A stretch of DNA of 64,000 bases. Origin: Paeniglutamicibacter psychrophenolicus. Its GTDB lineage: Bacteria; Actinomycetota; Actinomycetes; Actinomycetales; Micrococcaceae. Positions 54,977-63,081 of this stretch are shown here, piece after piece. The position numbers were made by a program, and so were the translations under genes. Below the pieces are notes generated by a model that did not search any database, was not told the origin of the DNA, and worked only from the letters and a program-made list of their open reading frames with translations. Every line of letters begins with the position of its first letter. The stretch's first letter is position 1. The DNA lies in NCBI RefSeq assembly GCF_017876575.1, contig NZ_JAGIOE010000001.1, forward strand, positions 434,001 through 498,000, written 5' to 3'.

Positions 54977-55831
54977 CTAGCGGGTCCACTTCGTCACGAG
55001 CTTCTGCAAGCCCGAGATGGAAAGGTCCAGGACCATCGAGAGCAGGCCCATGGCCAGCAGGATGGCGAAGGTCTCCGAGACCTGGAAGTTGTTGGTCACC
55101 ACGACCAGCCGCTGCCCGAGGCCGGTGTAGGCCCCGACCATTTCCGAGACCACCGCACCAAGCACCGAATAGACAGCTCCCAGGCGCAGGCCGCCGACGA
55201 TGGACGGCAGCGCCGAGGGCAGCTCGATCTTGAAGAAGCGCTGCGCCTTGGACATGCCCAGGGACTGGGTCAGCTGCTTGATGTCATGGTCCAGGGCCTG
55301 CAGGGCACCCATGGTGCTGGTCATCAGGACGAAGAACACGACGCTGAAGGCAACCAGTGCCTTCGGACCGAAGCCCAGCCCGAACCAGAGGATGAAGATC
55401 GGTGCAAGCGCCGGGCGCGGCAGCGAGTTCATCAGGGTCAGGAACGGCCTGGCGGCAACGTGGAGAACCTCGACACGGACGAAGATCACGCCGGCCAGGA
55501 TGCCCAGGATCGCGCCGGAGACAAGACCCGCCATGGCGCCGCTGAACGTCGCGGCGACGTCGGTCCAGAACGTGGAGTCCGCCAGCTGCTTGACGAAGGA
55601 CAATCCGACATCGCCCGGGGTGGAAACGAGCGTCGGATCCATGATCCCCTGGCCGGTCACGAAGGCCCAGCTGAAGATGAAGACGGCAAGCGCGCCGATC
55701 CTCAGGGCCCAGACACCGAACTGTCGGTTGATGCGTGATCGGCGCCGCTCGGCAACGATCGTGCTGTCGTCATAGGCATGTGCGCCCGTGGCTGCCACTG
55801 CTGCGCCGCCGGTCTTGGCTATCGTTTCCAT
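54977..55831 (-). CDS. NitT/TauT-type ABC transporter permease
   Basis: A 284-residue membrane subunit with six spans. The start chosen is ATG (METIAK) after AAGGGG at six bases; a GTG five codons earlier has a poorer site. Seen: the family-typical NSLPRPALAPIFILWFGLGFGPKALVAFSVV and the EAA-like loop ALDHDIKQLTQSLGMSKAQRFFKIELPSALPSIVGGLRLG. It pairs with the ATPase at 57061 and the two binding proteins encoded about 9-15 kb away. Its gene follows the SDR at 55874 by 42 bases. Confidence 0.9.
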   Translation of the reverse strand: METIAKTGGAAVAATGAHAYDDSTIVAERRRSRINRQFGVWALRIGALAVFIFSWAFVTGQGIMDPTLVSTPGDVGLSFVKQLADSTFWTDVAATFSGAMAGLVSGAILGILAGVIFVRVEVLHVAARPFLTLMNSLPRPALAPIFILWFGLGFGPKALVAFSVVFFVLMTSTMGALQALDHDIKQLTQSLGMSKAQRFFKIELPSALPSIVGGLRLGAVYSVLGAVVSEMVGAYTGLGQRLVVVTNNFQVSETFAILLAMGLLSMVLDLSISGLQKLVTKWTR

Positions 55832-55873
55832 GTCGAGCCCCTTCACTTCCGGTCTTCGGTGGTACTGAATGAA

Positions 55874-56707
55874 TCACGCATTGCGCGGTTCCCTGACAAG
55901 CTTTGAATCCAGCGGCGATGAGGTGTGCGGCCCGCCGGTGACCTGCAGGACGGTGCCGGTGATGAAGCTTGAGGCATCCGAGCACAGGTACAGGCAGGCG
56001 TCGGCGACTTCCTCGGGAAGCCCCACGCGCCCCAGGGCCAGGAACTCGCCGAAGGACTTCTCGACATCCGCATTGGCGAAGCGCGAGGACGGAGTCAAGG
56101 TGGCGCCCGGCTCGACGCAGTTGGCCCGCACTCCGCGGTCCGCCCACTCCCAGGACATGGTCTTGGTCAGCGAGGCAAGCCCCGCCTTGGCAGCTGCGTA
56201 CGCGCCGCGCATCGGGTGGGCGTAGTTCGCCGATCCGGAGCCGACGTTGATGATGTTTCCGCCACCCTGGCGCTCGAAGATCGGGAGGCAGGCCACGGAG
56301 GTGTGGAACGCGCCGGAGAGGTTGGTTCCGATGGTGGCGTTCCACGCGTTGACCGAAAGGTCTTCCAGGCGTGCGGCGAAGTTGCCGCCGGCGTTGTTGA
56401 TCAGGATGTCGATGCGGCCGAATTCCTCAAGGGCGGTCCGGACCAGCAAATCGGCGGTCTCGGGCTCACGGATGTTGCCGGTCACCACCACCGCCTTGCG
56501 TCCGAGTTCGCGGATCTGCTCGGCCTTGGCCTCAAGGGCTTCGGCCTTGCGTCCGTGCAGGATCAAATCGGCGCCGGCCTGTGCGAACTTGTCGGCGAGC
56601 GCCGATCCGATGCCGCCGGAGGCGCCCGTCACGATGACGACCTGGCCGGTGAAATCGAAGATGGTCTGGCCCACCTTTTTGCTGGTGCTGCTGACTGCGT
56701 TCGTCAT
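55874..56707 (-). CDS. SDR family oxidoreductase
   Basis: A 277-residue short-chain dehydrogenase, starting at ATG six bases after AGGAGG; the longer open frame upstream is leader. Seen: VIVTGASGGIGSALADKF (cofactor loop), NNAGGNFAARLEDLS, NVGSGSANYAHPMRGAYAAAKAG (serine, tyrosine and lysine of the active site) and FITGTVLQVTGGP. It resembles 2,4-dienoyl-CoA reductase/glucose dehydrogenase-type SDRs. It is transcribed together with the permease and divergently from the ATPase-hydrolase-Baeyer-Villiger operon. Confidence 0.88.
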   Translation of the reverse strand: MTNAVSSTSKKVGQTIFDFTGQVVIVTGASGGIGSALADKFAQAGADLILHGRKAEALEAKAEQIRELGRKAVVVTGNIREPETADLLVRTALEEFGRIDILINNAGGNFAARLEDLSVNAWNATIGTNLSGAFHTSVACLPIFERQGGGNIINVGSGSANYAHPMRGAYAAAKAGLASLTKTMSWEWADRGVRANCVEPGATLTPSSRFANADVEKSFGEFLALGRVGLPEEVADACLYLCSDASSFITGTVLQVTGGPHTSSPLDSKLVREPRNA

Positions 56708-57060
56708 CTGACGTCCTCCTGGTTTTGATGCGTTCCCGGTGTGTGCGGCTGGTTCACGCACTGCGGGCCGTCATGGCAATGGTGCGTTTGAGAAAGCTTC
56801 CATCCATTCGCTCCCCAGGGCAATGAACTAACCGCTATCGTTGCGATAGCCCCGGAAAGCCCGACTTTTCCTTGACTCTGCCGCGCATGTGTTCAACGAT
56901 TCATGGACAAGCAGGTGACGTGCACCACAAGCATAAGCCTCCCGGTTTCATCGTGTTCATAGCTGTTCCAGCGTGACCATCGCTGGTGCCGGCTCAGCAA
57001 TCCTCAACCAACGTAGACTGCCAAACGGGTCGGCCCCGCAACCCAATGACTGGAGCGAAA
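56708..57060. promoter_or_regulatory. Divergent promoter region with LysR-type box
   Basis: About 350 bases between divergently transcribed island operons; no gene. Contains the operator at 56836-56851, a possible plus-strand promoter TTGACT (56872-56877) 17 bases before AACGAT, and a run of GTTCA-type words near 56890-56960. Both operons are likely controlled from here. Confidence 0.6.
56836..56851. promoter_or_regulatory. LysR-type operator in the divergent promoter region
   Basis: TATCGTTGCGATAGCC; with the flanking GC at 56834 it forms the perfect palindrome GCTATCG-TTG-CGATAGC (56834-56850). TATC-N5-GATA fits the T-N11-A rule for LysR boxes. It matches the P450-operon site in 13 of 16 positions, including all of GCGATAGCC. 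Confidence 0.65.
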
Positions 57061-57945
57061 ATGTCTGATACAACCCTCCGTTCAACCCCCGATAGTGAGA
57101 CTCCCATGACTGAAAAGACGGCCCAGTCCTCAACGGCCAGAGGGGTCTCTGTCGAGTTCGAGAACGTGAACCACAGCTTCCTGCACGGCAACCGTCCTGT
57201 GCGGGTGTTGGACAACTTCAACCTGAAGATCGAGCCATCCGAGTTCGTCAGCATCGTCGGCCCCTCGGGCTGCGGCAAGACGACGGCCCTGGGCATGGTC
57301 GGCAACCTCCTGAAGCCGCGCGCCGGCAAGGTCCTCATCGACGGCCACGAGGTGCGCCCTGGCAGCAACGACGCCGCCTTCCTCTTCGCCCGCGATGCGC
57401 TGCTTCCCTGGCGCCGGGTCCGCAGCAACGTGGAACTCGGCATGGAGATCCGCGGGGTTCCCAAGGAAGAGCGCCGCGTGCGCGCCGAGGAGTGGCTGCG
57501 CAAGGTCCGCTTGCACGAATTTGCCGATTCCGACGTCCTGCACCTGTCCCAGGGCATGCGCCAGCGCGTTGCGATTGCCCGGACCTTGGTGCAGAACCCC
57601 AAGGTCCTGCTGATGGACGAGCCCTTCGCGGCCCTTGACGCACAGACCCGCGCGATCCAGCAGGAAGAGTTCACCAGCCTCTGGGAGGCCGAGCGTCCGA
57701 CTGTCATCTTCGTGACCCACGACCTCGAGGAAGCCATCCTGCTGTCCGACCGCGTCATCCTCATGGCCAGCCGCCCGGGCCGCATGGTGGTCGACATGAA
57801 GATCGAGCTCGAACGCCCGCGTCGCCAGGAGATGCGCCGGGATTCGGACATGTTCAAGTCCTACTTCCACGAAATGTCCGACCGGCTTCGCAAGGAAGTC
57901 GACCTCGCCGAAGAACGCATCAGGGAGGAAAGCAAGAATGACTAA
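57061..57945 (+). CDS. NitT/TauT-type ABC transporter ATP-binding protein
   Basis: A 294-residue ATPase like SsuB/TauB. The start is ATG after GGAG-N5. Seen: Walker A GPSGCGKTT (67-75), Q-loop FLFARDALLPWRRVRSNVELG (the AQ/ARD-LLPW motif of this subfamily), signature LSQGMRQRVAIART, Walker B VLLMDEPFAALD and H-loop VIFVTHDLEEAILLSD, with a C-terminal extension of about 50 residues. It supplies energy for the permease at 54977. Its stop overlaps the hydrolase start by eight bases. Confidence 0.92.
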   Translation: MSDTTLRSTPDSETPMTEKTAQSSTARGVSVEFENVNHSFLHGNRPVRVLDNFNLKIEPSEFVSIVGPSGCGKTTALGMVGNLLKPRAGKVLIDGHEVRPGSNDAAFLFARDALLPWRRVRSNVELGMEIRGVPKEERRVRAEEWLRKVRLHEFADSDVLHLSQGMRQRVAIARTLVQNPKVLLMDEPFAALDAQTRAIQQEEFTSLWEAERPTVIFVTHDLEEAILLSDRVILMASRPGRMVVDMKIELERPRRQEMRRDSDMFKSYFHEMSDRLRKEVDLAEERIREESKND

Positions 57946-58753
57946 CAACATCCTTCAGAAGATCACCGCTCCCGACGGCACCACCACCGTCTACCGCCAG
58001 TACGGGCACGGCCCGCGCCTTCTCACCGTTCTGCACTCGCTTGCATTGGACGGATCCTGGTACGCACCGCTGGCCGAGGCGCTCGGCGATGACTATCGCC
58101 TGCTCGCACCCGATTTCCGCGGGCACGGCCAAAGCGCACGCGGGGACTCGACCCCCACCCTGGCCCTCGTGGCCCAGGACATCGCCGCCATGTGGGACGC
58201 CGAGAACGTGCAAAGCTCGGTCATCCTGGGCATTTCGCTCGGCGGCATGGTCGCCCAGGCCGTTACCGGCAGCTTCCCCGATCGCGTCGATGCGCAGATC
58301 CTGATGGCCACCCGCGGCGCCTACGACGACGCGGCAACCACCGGGACCCTGGCGCGCGCCGCAGAGGTCCGGGCCCCGAACGGGCTCGAGGATGTCGGAG
58401 ACGTAACCATGCACCGCTGGTTCGGCGACAACTCCACCGACGCCTCCAACCCCATGGTGCTGCAGGCCCGCACCCAGTTCCTCGAGGCCGGCGGCAACAC
58501 GATCGCCGAGTACTTCGAGGCCATGACCACGGTCGGCGACTTCCAGCTTGACACGCCGCCGCCAACCCTCGTGGTCGGCGGCGACGACGACCGAAGCATC
58601 CCCCGTGCGTTCGTCGAGCAGCTAGCCGCTTCGATCCCCGGCGCCGAGCTGCTCTTTGCCAAGGGCGGGCACCTGGTTGCCTTCGAGAATCCGGAAGAGG
58701 TCGCCAAGACCGTGCGCCCCTTCCTTGATGCACTGGACTGCTGGACCAACTAA
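57938..58753 (+). CDS. Alpha/beta hydrolase (esterase/lactonase candidate)
   Basis: A 271-residue alpha/beta hydrolase. Seen: the strand HSLALDGSWYAPLAEALGDDYRLLAPDFRGHGQS, the nucleophile motif GISLGG (Ser near residue 98), acid residue in VGGDDDRSIP and catalytic His in GGHLVAFENPEE. The pattern is like 3-oxoadipate enol-lactonase and related esterases. Overlap with the ATPase gene and closeness to the Baeyer-Villiger enzyme gene (48 bases) make it a candidate to open the ester or lactone that enzyme forms (inference). Confidence 0.88.
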   Translation: MTNNILQKITAPDGTTTVYRQYGHGPRLLTVLHSLALDGSWYAPLAEALGDDYRLLAPDFRGHGQSARGDSTPTLALVAQDIAAMWDAENVQSSVILGISLGGMVAQAVTGSFPDRVDAQILMATRGAYDDAATTGTLARAAEVRAPNGLEDVGDVTMHRWFGDNSTDASNPMVLQARTQFLEAGGNTIAEYFEAMTTVGDFQLDTPPPTLVVGGDDDRSIPRAFVEQLAASIPGAELLFAKGGHLVAFENPEEVAKTVRPFLDALDCWTN

Positions 58754-58800
58754 CGGCCCTTCGGGTCCGCCGTACACTTAAACTGCCTTACGGAGAAGAA

Positions 58801-60714
58801 ATGAACAAGACACTGGATCGCGCCACGACGAAGGTCAGCGAAGAAGAACTCGCCGCCCACCTGGAATCCGCCCAGGTCCCCGCGCTGATCATGCTGACCG
58901 CCCACGTCACCGGCGACACCAGCGTGCTGCGCGACGACTGGCGCCCGAACCTCCGGGCCCTGCCCAGCAGCGGCCTGGACGCCGAGACCGAGGCCACGGC
59001 ACGCAAGCGCTGCTTCGAGCTGCTGGCACCGCACCTGGCGACCCAGACCACCTGGGCCTCCGAGCCCAGCGAGGAACTCCGCCTGGCCATGAGCACCTGG
59101 CTGATGGGCGCGCCCGTCGAGGACGCGCTGGCCATGTCCGAGGTCTCGTTCATTCCCAACAACACCGACCCGCGCCAGCCCGAGTGGAAGCTCGCGGACA
59201 TCGCCCCGGACACCGCACTGAACGCCGTGGTCATCGGCGCCGGCTTCTCCGGGCTGCTCGCCGGCCTGCGCCTGAAGCAGGCGGGCGTCCCGTTCAAGAT
59301 CATCGAGAAGAGCCGCGACGTCGGCGGCACCTGGTGGGAAAACACCTACCCGGATTGCCGCACCGACGTGCGCAGCCACATCTACACCTACTCCTTCACC
59401 CAGCACGACTGGGAGACGCACTTCGGGCGCCAGGACAAGATCCACGAGTACCTTCACAACTTCGCGAAGGACAATGGCCTGCTGGAGCACATGGTCTACG
59501 GCACCGAGGTCACCGCGACCCGATGGAACGAGGAGACCAGCACCTGGTCCCTGGAAACCAAGACCGCCGAAGGAGTCGGGGAAACCTTCGAGTCCAGCAT
59601 CGTGGTCAGCGCCGTGGGCCAGCTCAACCGCCCCTCGATCCCGAACCTGGAAGGCCTTGACACCTTCAAGGGCCCCATCGTGCACTCCGCGCGCTGGGAC
59701 CACGAGTTGGACTTCACCGACAAGAAGGTCGTCGTCGTCGGCACCGGCGCCAGCGCCCTGCAGTTCGCCCCGGCCGTCGCCAAGGTCGCCGAACAGGTCA
59801 CCATCTTCCAGCGCAGCGCCCCGTGGCTGCGTTCCACCCCGGTGCTCCGCCAGGAGATCGAGACCGGCGAGCGCTGGCTGCTGAACAACCTGAACCAGTA
59901 CCGCGCGTACTACCGCTTCTCGATCTTCCTGCCGCGCGTTGTGGGCAACCTCGCGGCCGCCACTGTCGATCAGGACTTCGGGCCGACCGAGGTCTCGGTC
60001 TCCGCGGCCAACGAGGCGCTGCGCCTGGACCTGACCTCCTACCTGCTCGACCAGGCCGGTGACGACGAGGTGCTGGCCAAGCAGATCATCCCGAACTACC
60101 CGCCGGCCGCCAAGCGCATCATCTGCGACGACGGCACCTGGGTCAAGACCCTCAAGCGCGAGAACGTCCGCCTGGTTTCCCAGGGCGTGAGCCGCGTCGA
60201 CGAGACCGGCGTGTGGTTGGGCGACGAGCACATCGATGCCGACATCATCCTGCTGGGCACCGGCTTCAAGGCCGCTGACTTCCTGCTTCCGATGTCCGTG
60301 GCGGGCATCGGCGGCAAGGACCTGCACGAGACCTGGGGCATCGACGCCAGCGCCTACCTGGGTTCCACGCTTCCGGGCTTCCCGAACTTCTTCTGCATGT
60401 ACGGGCCGAACACCAACACCGTCATCCACGGCAACCTGGTCTTCTTCCTGGAATGCCAGGCCGTCTACATGCTTGATGCGATCAAGACCCTGGCGGAGGG
60501 CGGCTACAAGTCGCTGAACCTGCGCGACGACGTGTTCTTCGAATACGACAAGGAAATCGTTTCCGAAAGCGCCAAGCGCACCTGGGGCTGGTCCAAGACC
60601 CACTCCTGGTACATGAACGCAGAGGGCCGCTCGACCATCATGTGGCCGCTGCCGGCACGGAACTACTTCGAGCGCACCACCCACGTGCGCCCCGAGGAAT
60701 ACCAGCTGGGCTAA
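58801..60714 (+). CDS. Baeyer-Villiger monooxygenase, 4-hydroxyacetophenone monooxygenase-like
   Basis: A 637-residue class B flavin monooxygenase. Seen: an N-terminal extension of about 140 residues as in HAPMO of Pseudomonas fluorescens (640 residues), the first Rossmann motif GAGFSG (146-151), the Baeyer-Villiger fingerprint FxGxxxHxxxW fully intact (Phe289, Gly291, His295, Trp299), and a second Rossmann motif GTGASA (314-319). It inserts oxygen next to a ketone using FAD and NADPH, giving an ester or lactone. The start ATG follows ACGGAGAAG. It is flanked by hydrolase genes on both sides, the usual pattern for a Baeyer-Villiger pathway. Confidence 0.93.
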   Translation: MNKTLDRATTKVSEEELAAHLESAQVPALIMLTAHVTGDTSVLRDDWRPNLRALPSSGLDAETEATARKRCFELLAPHLATQTTWASEPSEELRLAMSTWLMGAPVEDALAMSEVSFIPNNTDPRQPEWKLADIAPDTALNAVVIGAGFSGLLAGLRLKQAGVPFKIIEKSRDVGGTWWENTYPDCRTDVRSHIYTYSFTQHDWETHFGRQDKIHEYLHNFAKDNGLLEHMVYGTEVTATRWNEETSTWSLETKTAEGVGETFESSIVVSAVGQLNRPSIPNLEGLDTFKGPIVHSARWDHELDFTDKKVVVVGTGASALQFAPAVAKVAEQVTIFQRSAPWLRSTPVLRQEIETGERWLLNNLNQYRAYYRFSIFLPRVVGNLAAATVDQDFGPTEVSVSAANEALRLDLTSYLLDQAGDDEVLAKQIIPNYPPAAKRIICDDGTWVKTLKRENVRLVSQGVSRVDETGVWLGDEHIDADIILLGTGFKAADFLLPMSVAGIGGKDLHETWGIDASAYLGSTLPGFPNFFCMYGPNTNTVIHGNLVFFLECQAVYMLDAIKTLAEGGYKSLNLRDDVFFEYDKEIVSESAKRTWGWSKTHSWYMNAEGRSTIMWPLPARNYFERTTHVRPEEYQLG

Positions 60715-60766
60715 TCCGCCCCCCCCGCAAACATCCAACATCCGATCCACAACACCGGAGGCTGAA

Positions 60767-61633
60767 TTGCTCACCGAGACAACTACGATCACCGAGACGA
60801 CCGCTGTCGTCGCCAACCTTGAAACCCGCTACCTCTCCGGCGGCCCGGCCACCGGCGCCCCCGTCGTCGTCTTCCTGCACGACGGTGCCTGGGGCGGCGC
60901 CGCTGACGTGACCTGGGGCGGCATCCTGCCGCTGGCCGCCGAAAACTTCCGCGTGATCGCACCGGACCTGCTCGGCTACGGCGGATCCGCCAAGTCGATC
61001 CGCCTGGACGTTTCGCCCTTCGCGTTCCGCCTGACCCACCTGTTCTCGCTGCTGGACCAGCTGGGAATCACCGAGCCGGTCCACCTGGTCGGCAACTCCT
61101 TCGGCGGCTCGCTGACCCTGCGTGCGCTGACCAACCCGGCGTTGCGCGAGCGCATCGCCTCGGTGAGCACCATTGCCGGCACCGGCGGTGCCTGGCGCGG
61201 GGCCGACCTGGCCAAGATCGGCGACTTCGACGGCACCCCCGAGCGCCTCGAGGAAATCGTCGGCTTCCTGTGCGAACCGTTCGAGGACAAGGACGCCCAG
61301 CTCGAGGCCCGCATGCGCTGGGCCGTCGCACCGGGGCACTTCGCTTCGATGAAGGCACCGCACACCGCTCCGCCCGAGGCCATGAAGGTTGAGCGTCCGG
61401 CGGATCCGTACCCGGGCAACCTGACCGGGGTCACCACCCCTGCGCTGCTGATCGAGGGCAAGAACGACACCTTGTTCGAAAGCGGCTGGAGCACCAAGCT
61501 GCAGGAGTTCCTGCCGCAGGCCAAGGCCGTGGTCATGGATTCCAAGCACAGCCCGAACATCAGCCAGCCCGCTGCAACCTGGGCCGTCATCAACGAGTTC
61601 CTCACCGACATCACCAAGGGCGGCAACGCATGA
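60767..61633 (+). CDS. Alpha/beta hydrolase (MhpC-like)
   Basis: A 288-residue alpha/beta hydrolase starting at TTG, preceded by GGAGG at five bases (start decided by that site; no ATG/GTG lies in a better place). Seen: VVFLHDGAWGGAADVTWGGILPLAAENFRVIAPDLLGYGGS (core of C-C/ester hydrolases), nucleophile GNSFGGSLTL, acid LIEGKNDTLFES and a histidine in DSKHSPNISQP. The N-terminus is Thr-rich. It resembles MhpC-type C-C bond hydrolases but could equally be the esterase of the Baeyer-Villiger product. Confidence 0.87.
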   Translation: MLTETTTITETTAVVANLETRYLSGGPATGAPVVVFLHDGAWGGAADVTWGGILPLAAENFRVIAPDLLGYGGSAKSIRLDVSPFAFRLTHLFSLLDQLGITEPVHLVGNSFGGSLTLRALTNPALRERIASVSTIAGTGGAWRGADLAKIGDFDGTPERLEEIVGFLCEPFEDKDAQLEARMRWAVAPGHFASMKAPHTAPPEAMKVERPADPYPGNLTGVTTPALLIEGKNDTLFESGWSTKLQEFLPQAKAVVMDSKHSPNISQPAATWAVINEFLTDITKGGNA

Positions 61634-62328
61634 GCGCACCGGCACTGGTAATCTCCGGCGGTTCCTCGGGAATCGGCGAGGGCCTGGTCAATGACCTGCG
61701 CAATGACTGGGATGTCACCTCGGTGTCCCGCTCGCTGCCCAAGAACCCGCTGGACGGGGTCAACTACGTGGCAGGGGATGTCGCAGGCGACGCCGCGGAG
61801 AATGTCCGCGCAGCCTTGAAGGAGCAGGGACGGACCTCCATCCACTCCTTGATCCACTGCGCAGGCGTTGGCCTCTTCGGCAAGTTCCTGGACACCCCCA
61901 AGGCCGACTGGGAACGCGCGCTGATGCTGAACCTGCACGGCACGCTGAACTTCCTTCAGGGAACCGCTGACCTGGTTCAGGACGGCGGACGCATCGTGCT
62001 GTATTCCTCGGGCACCGTGTTCAAGGCCCCGGGCGGCGCTGCAGCCTACGCAGCCTCCAAGGCCGGCATCATCGGCTTTGCCCGCAGCTTCGCCATGGAA
62101 ATGGGCGAACGCAACATCACGGTCAACGTGATTGCACCGGGCCTGGTCATGACCCCGTTGGCAGCCAAGCTCGCCGGCGGCGAGGACGCGAACATCGCCA
62201 CCCGCGCCATCAAGCGCGCCTCGATTGTGGAGGACTACGTGGGGCCGACCCGCTTCTTCCTCTCCGAGGGTGCCGGGTTTGTCACCGGCCAGACGCTGGT
62301 CGTCGACGGCGGCTCGATCCGCCGCTGA
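61630..62328 (+). CDS. SDR family oxidoreductase
   Basis: A compact 232-residue short-chain dehydrogenase. Seen: cofactor loop GGSSGIGEGL (10-16 core), CAGVG in place of the usual NAGxx, serine in YSSGTVF, Tyr140/Lys144 in AYAASKAG, and FVTGQTLVVDGG at the end. Its start overlaps the hydrolase stop (ATGA). It likely oxidises or reduces an alcohol/ketone of the Baeyer-Villiger branch. It closes the plus-strand operon that begins with the transporter ATPase. Confidence 0.9.
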   Translation: MSAPALVISGGSSGIGEGLVNDLRNDWDVTSVSRSLPKNPLDGVNYVAGDVAGDAAENVRAALKEQGRTSIHSLIHCAGVGLFGKFLDTPKADWERALMLNLHGTLNFLQGTADLVQDGGRIVLYSSGTVFKAPGGAAAYAASKAGIIGFARSFAMEMGERNITVNVIAPGLVMTPLAAKLAGGEDANIATRAIKRASIVEDYVGPTRFFLSEGAGFVTGQTLVVDGGSIRR

Positions 62329-62349
62329 CCTCTTGGTTCCAGTCGAACA

Positions 62350-62383
62350 GGACTCCGCGTTCCCCTCGGGGGACGTGGAGTCC
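62350..62383. terminator. Terminator between the last SDR gene and argA-like gene
   Basis: A 16-pair stem with two G-T pairs (GGACTCC...CCCC / GGGGG...GGAGTCC) and a TC loop between two convergent genes. Confidence 0.75.
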
Positions 62384-62433
62384 CGGCGTTTAATGGCTGC
62401 GCAGGCGAACGGGCCTCCGGCCCGGCCCGGCGC

Positions 62434-62940
62434 CTAGAAGTGGGTGATCATCCTGGTGTTGCCGAGCGTATTGGGCTTGACCCGGGCCAGGTCCAGGAAC
62501 TCGGCCACGCCCTCATCGGTGGAACGCAAAAGCTCGGAATAGACTTCCGGGTCGACGGCGGACTGCTCGGCCATCACTGAGAACCCGTTGCGCAGGAAGA
62601 AGTCGACCTCGAAGGTCAGGCAGAAGACCCGTGAGACACCCAGCTCACGCGCCTCCAGAAGCAGCTTTTGCAGCAAGCGGTGCCCGACGCCGTGTCCGCG
62701 CCAGTCGGTATTCGTGGCCAGGGTGCGGACCTCGGCGATGTCTTCCCACATCACGTGCAGCCCGCCGCAGCCGATGACGTTGCCGTCCGAATCCTCGGCG
62801 ACGAAGAATTCCTGCAGGTTCTCGTAGTAGGCGACCGCTTCCTTTTCCAGCAGCACGCGGTCCTCCGCCAGCGGCCGGACCAGGTCTCGGATGCTTCTCA
62901 CATCGCTGGTCTTCGCACGCCTGATGGTAAAGGATTTCAT
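62434..62940 (-). CDS. Amino-acid N-acetyltransferase (ArgA-type GNAT)
   Basis: A 168-residue GNAT. Seen: FTIRRAKTSDVRSIRDLV at the start, the acetyl-CoA-binding Q/RxxGxG/A pattern as WRGHGVGHRLLQKLL, and FCLTFEVDFFLRNGF. It is similar to the short actinobacterial ArgA (single acetyltransferase domain without kinase domain), the N-acetylglutamate synthase of arginine biosynthesis. It marks return to core genes after the catabolic island, adjacent to clpC. Confidence 0.85.
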   Translation of the reverse strand: MKSFTIRRAKTSDVRSIRDLVRPLAEDRVLLEKEAVAYYENLQEFFVAEDSDGNVIGCGGLHVMWEDIAEVRTLATNTDWRGHGVGHRLLQKLLLEARELGVSRVFCLTFEVDFFLRNGFSVMAEQSAVDPEVYSELLRSTDEGVAEFLDLARVKPNTLGNTRMITHF

Positions 62941-63020
62941 CTTTGTATCCTATGCCCGGCACCGGTACCCGACGTGAATTGTGTAGCGGCGGCCCCGAAC
63001 CGTTCCCGGCGCACGCAAAA

Positions 63021-63063
63021 CGCCCCTGGGGTGGCTTTCCTTGCGGATGCCACCCCAGGGGCG
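63021..63063 (-). terminator. Terminator of clpC
   Basis: A perfect 15-base stem (CGCCCCTGGGGTGGC and complement) with a 13-base loop, about 20 bases after the ClpC stop codon, followed on the minus strand by GTTTTGCG. Confidence 0.85.
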
Positions 63064-63081
63064 CAGTTGCGTGCTTCGGGC

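Noticed and set aside
58750-60816. Very long open frame on the strand opposite the Baeyer-Villiger gene
   Set aside because: It mirrors the coding strand of a clearly recognised enzyme, has low-complexity Gly/Asp/Val/Arg-rich translation with no motif, and arises from the GC-rich third codon positions.
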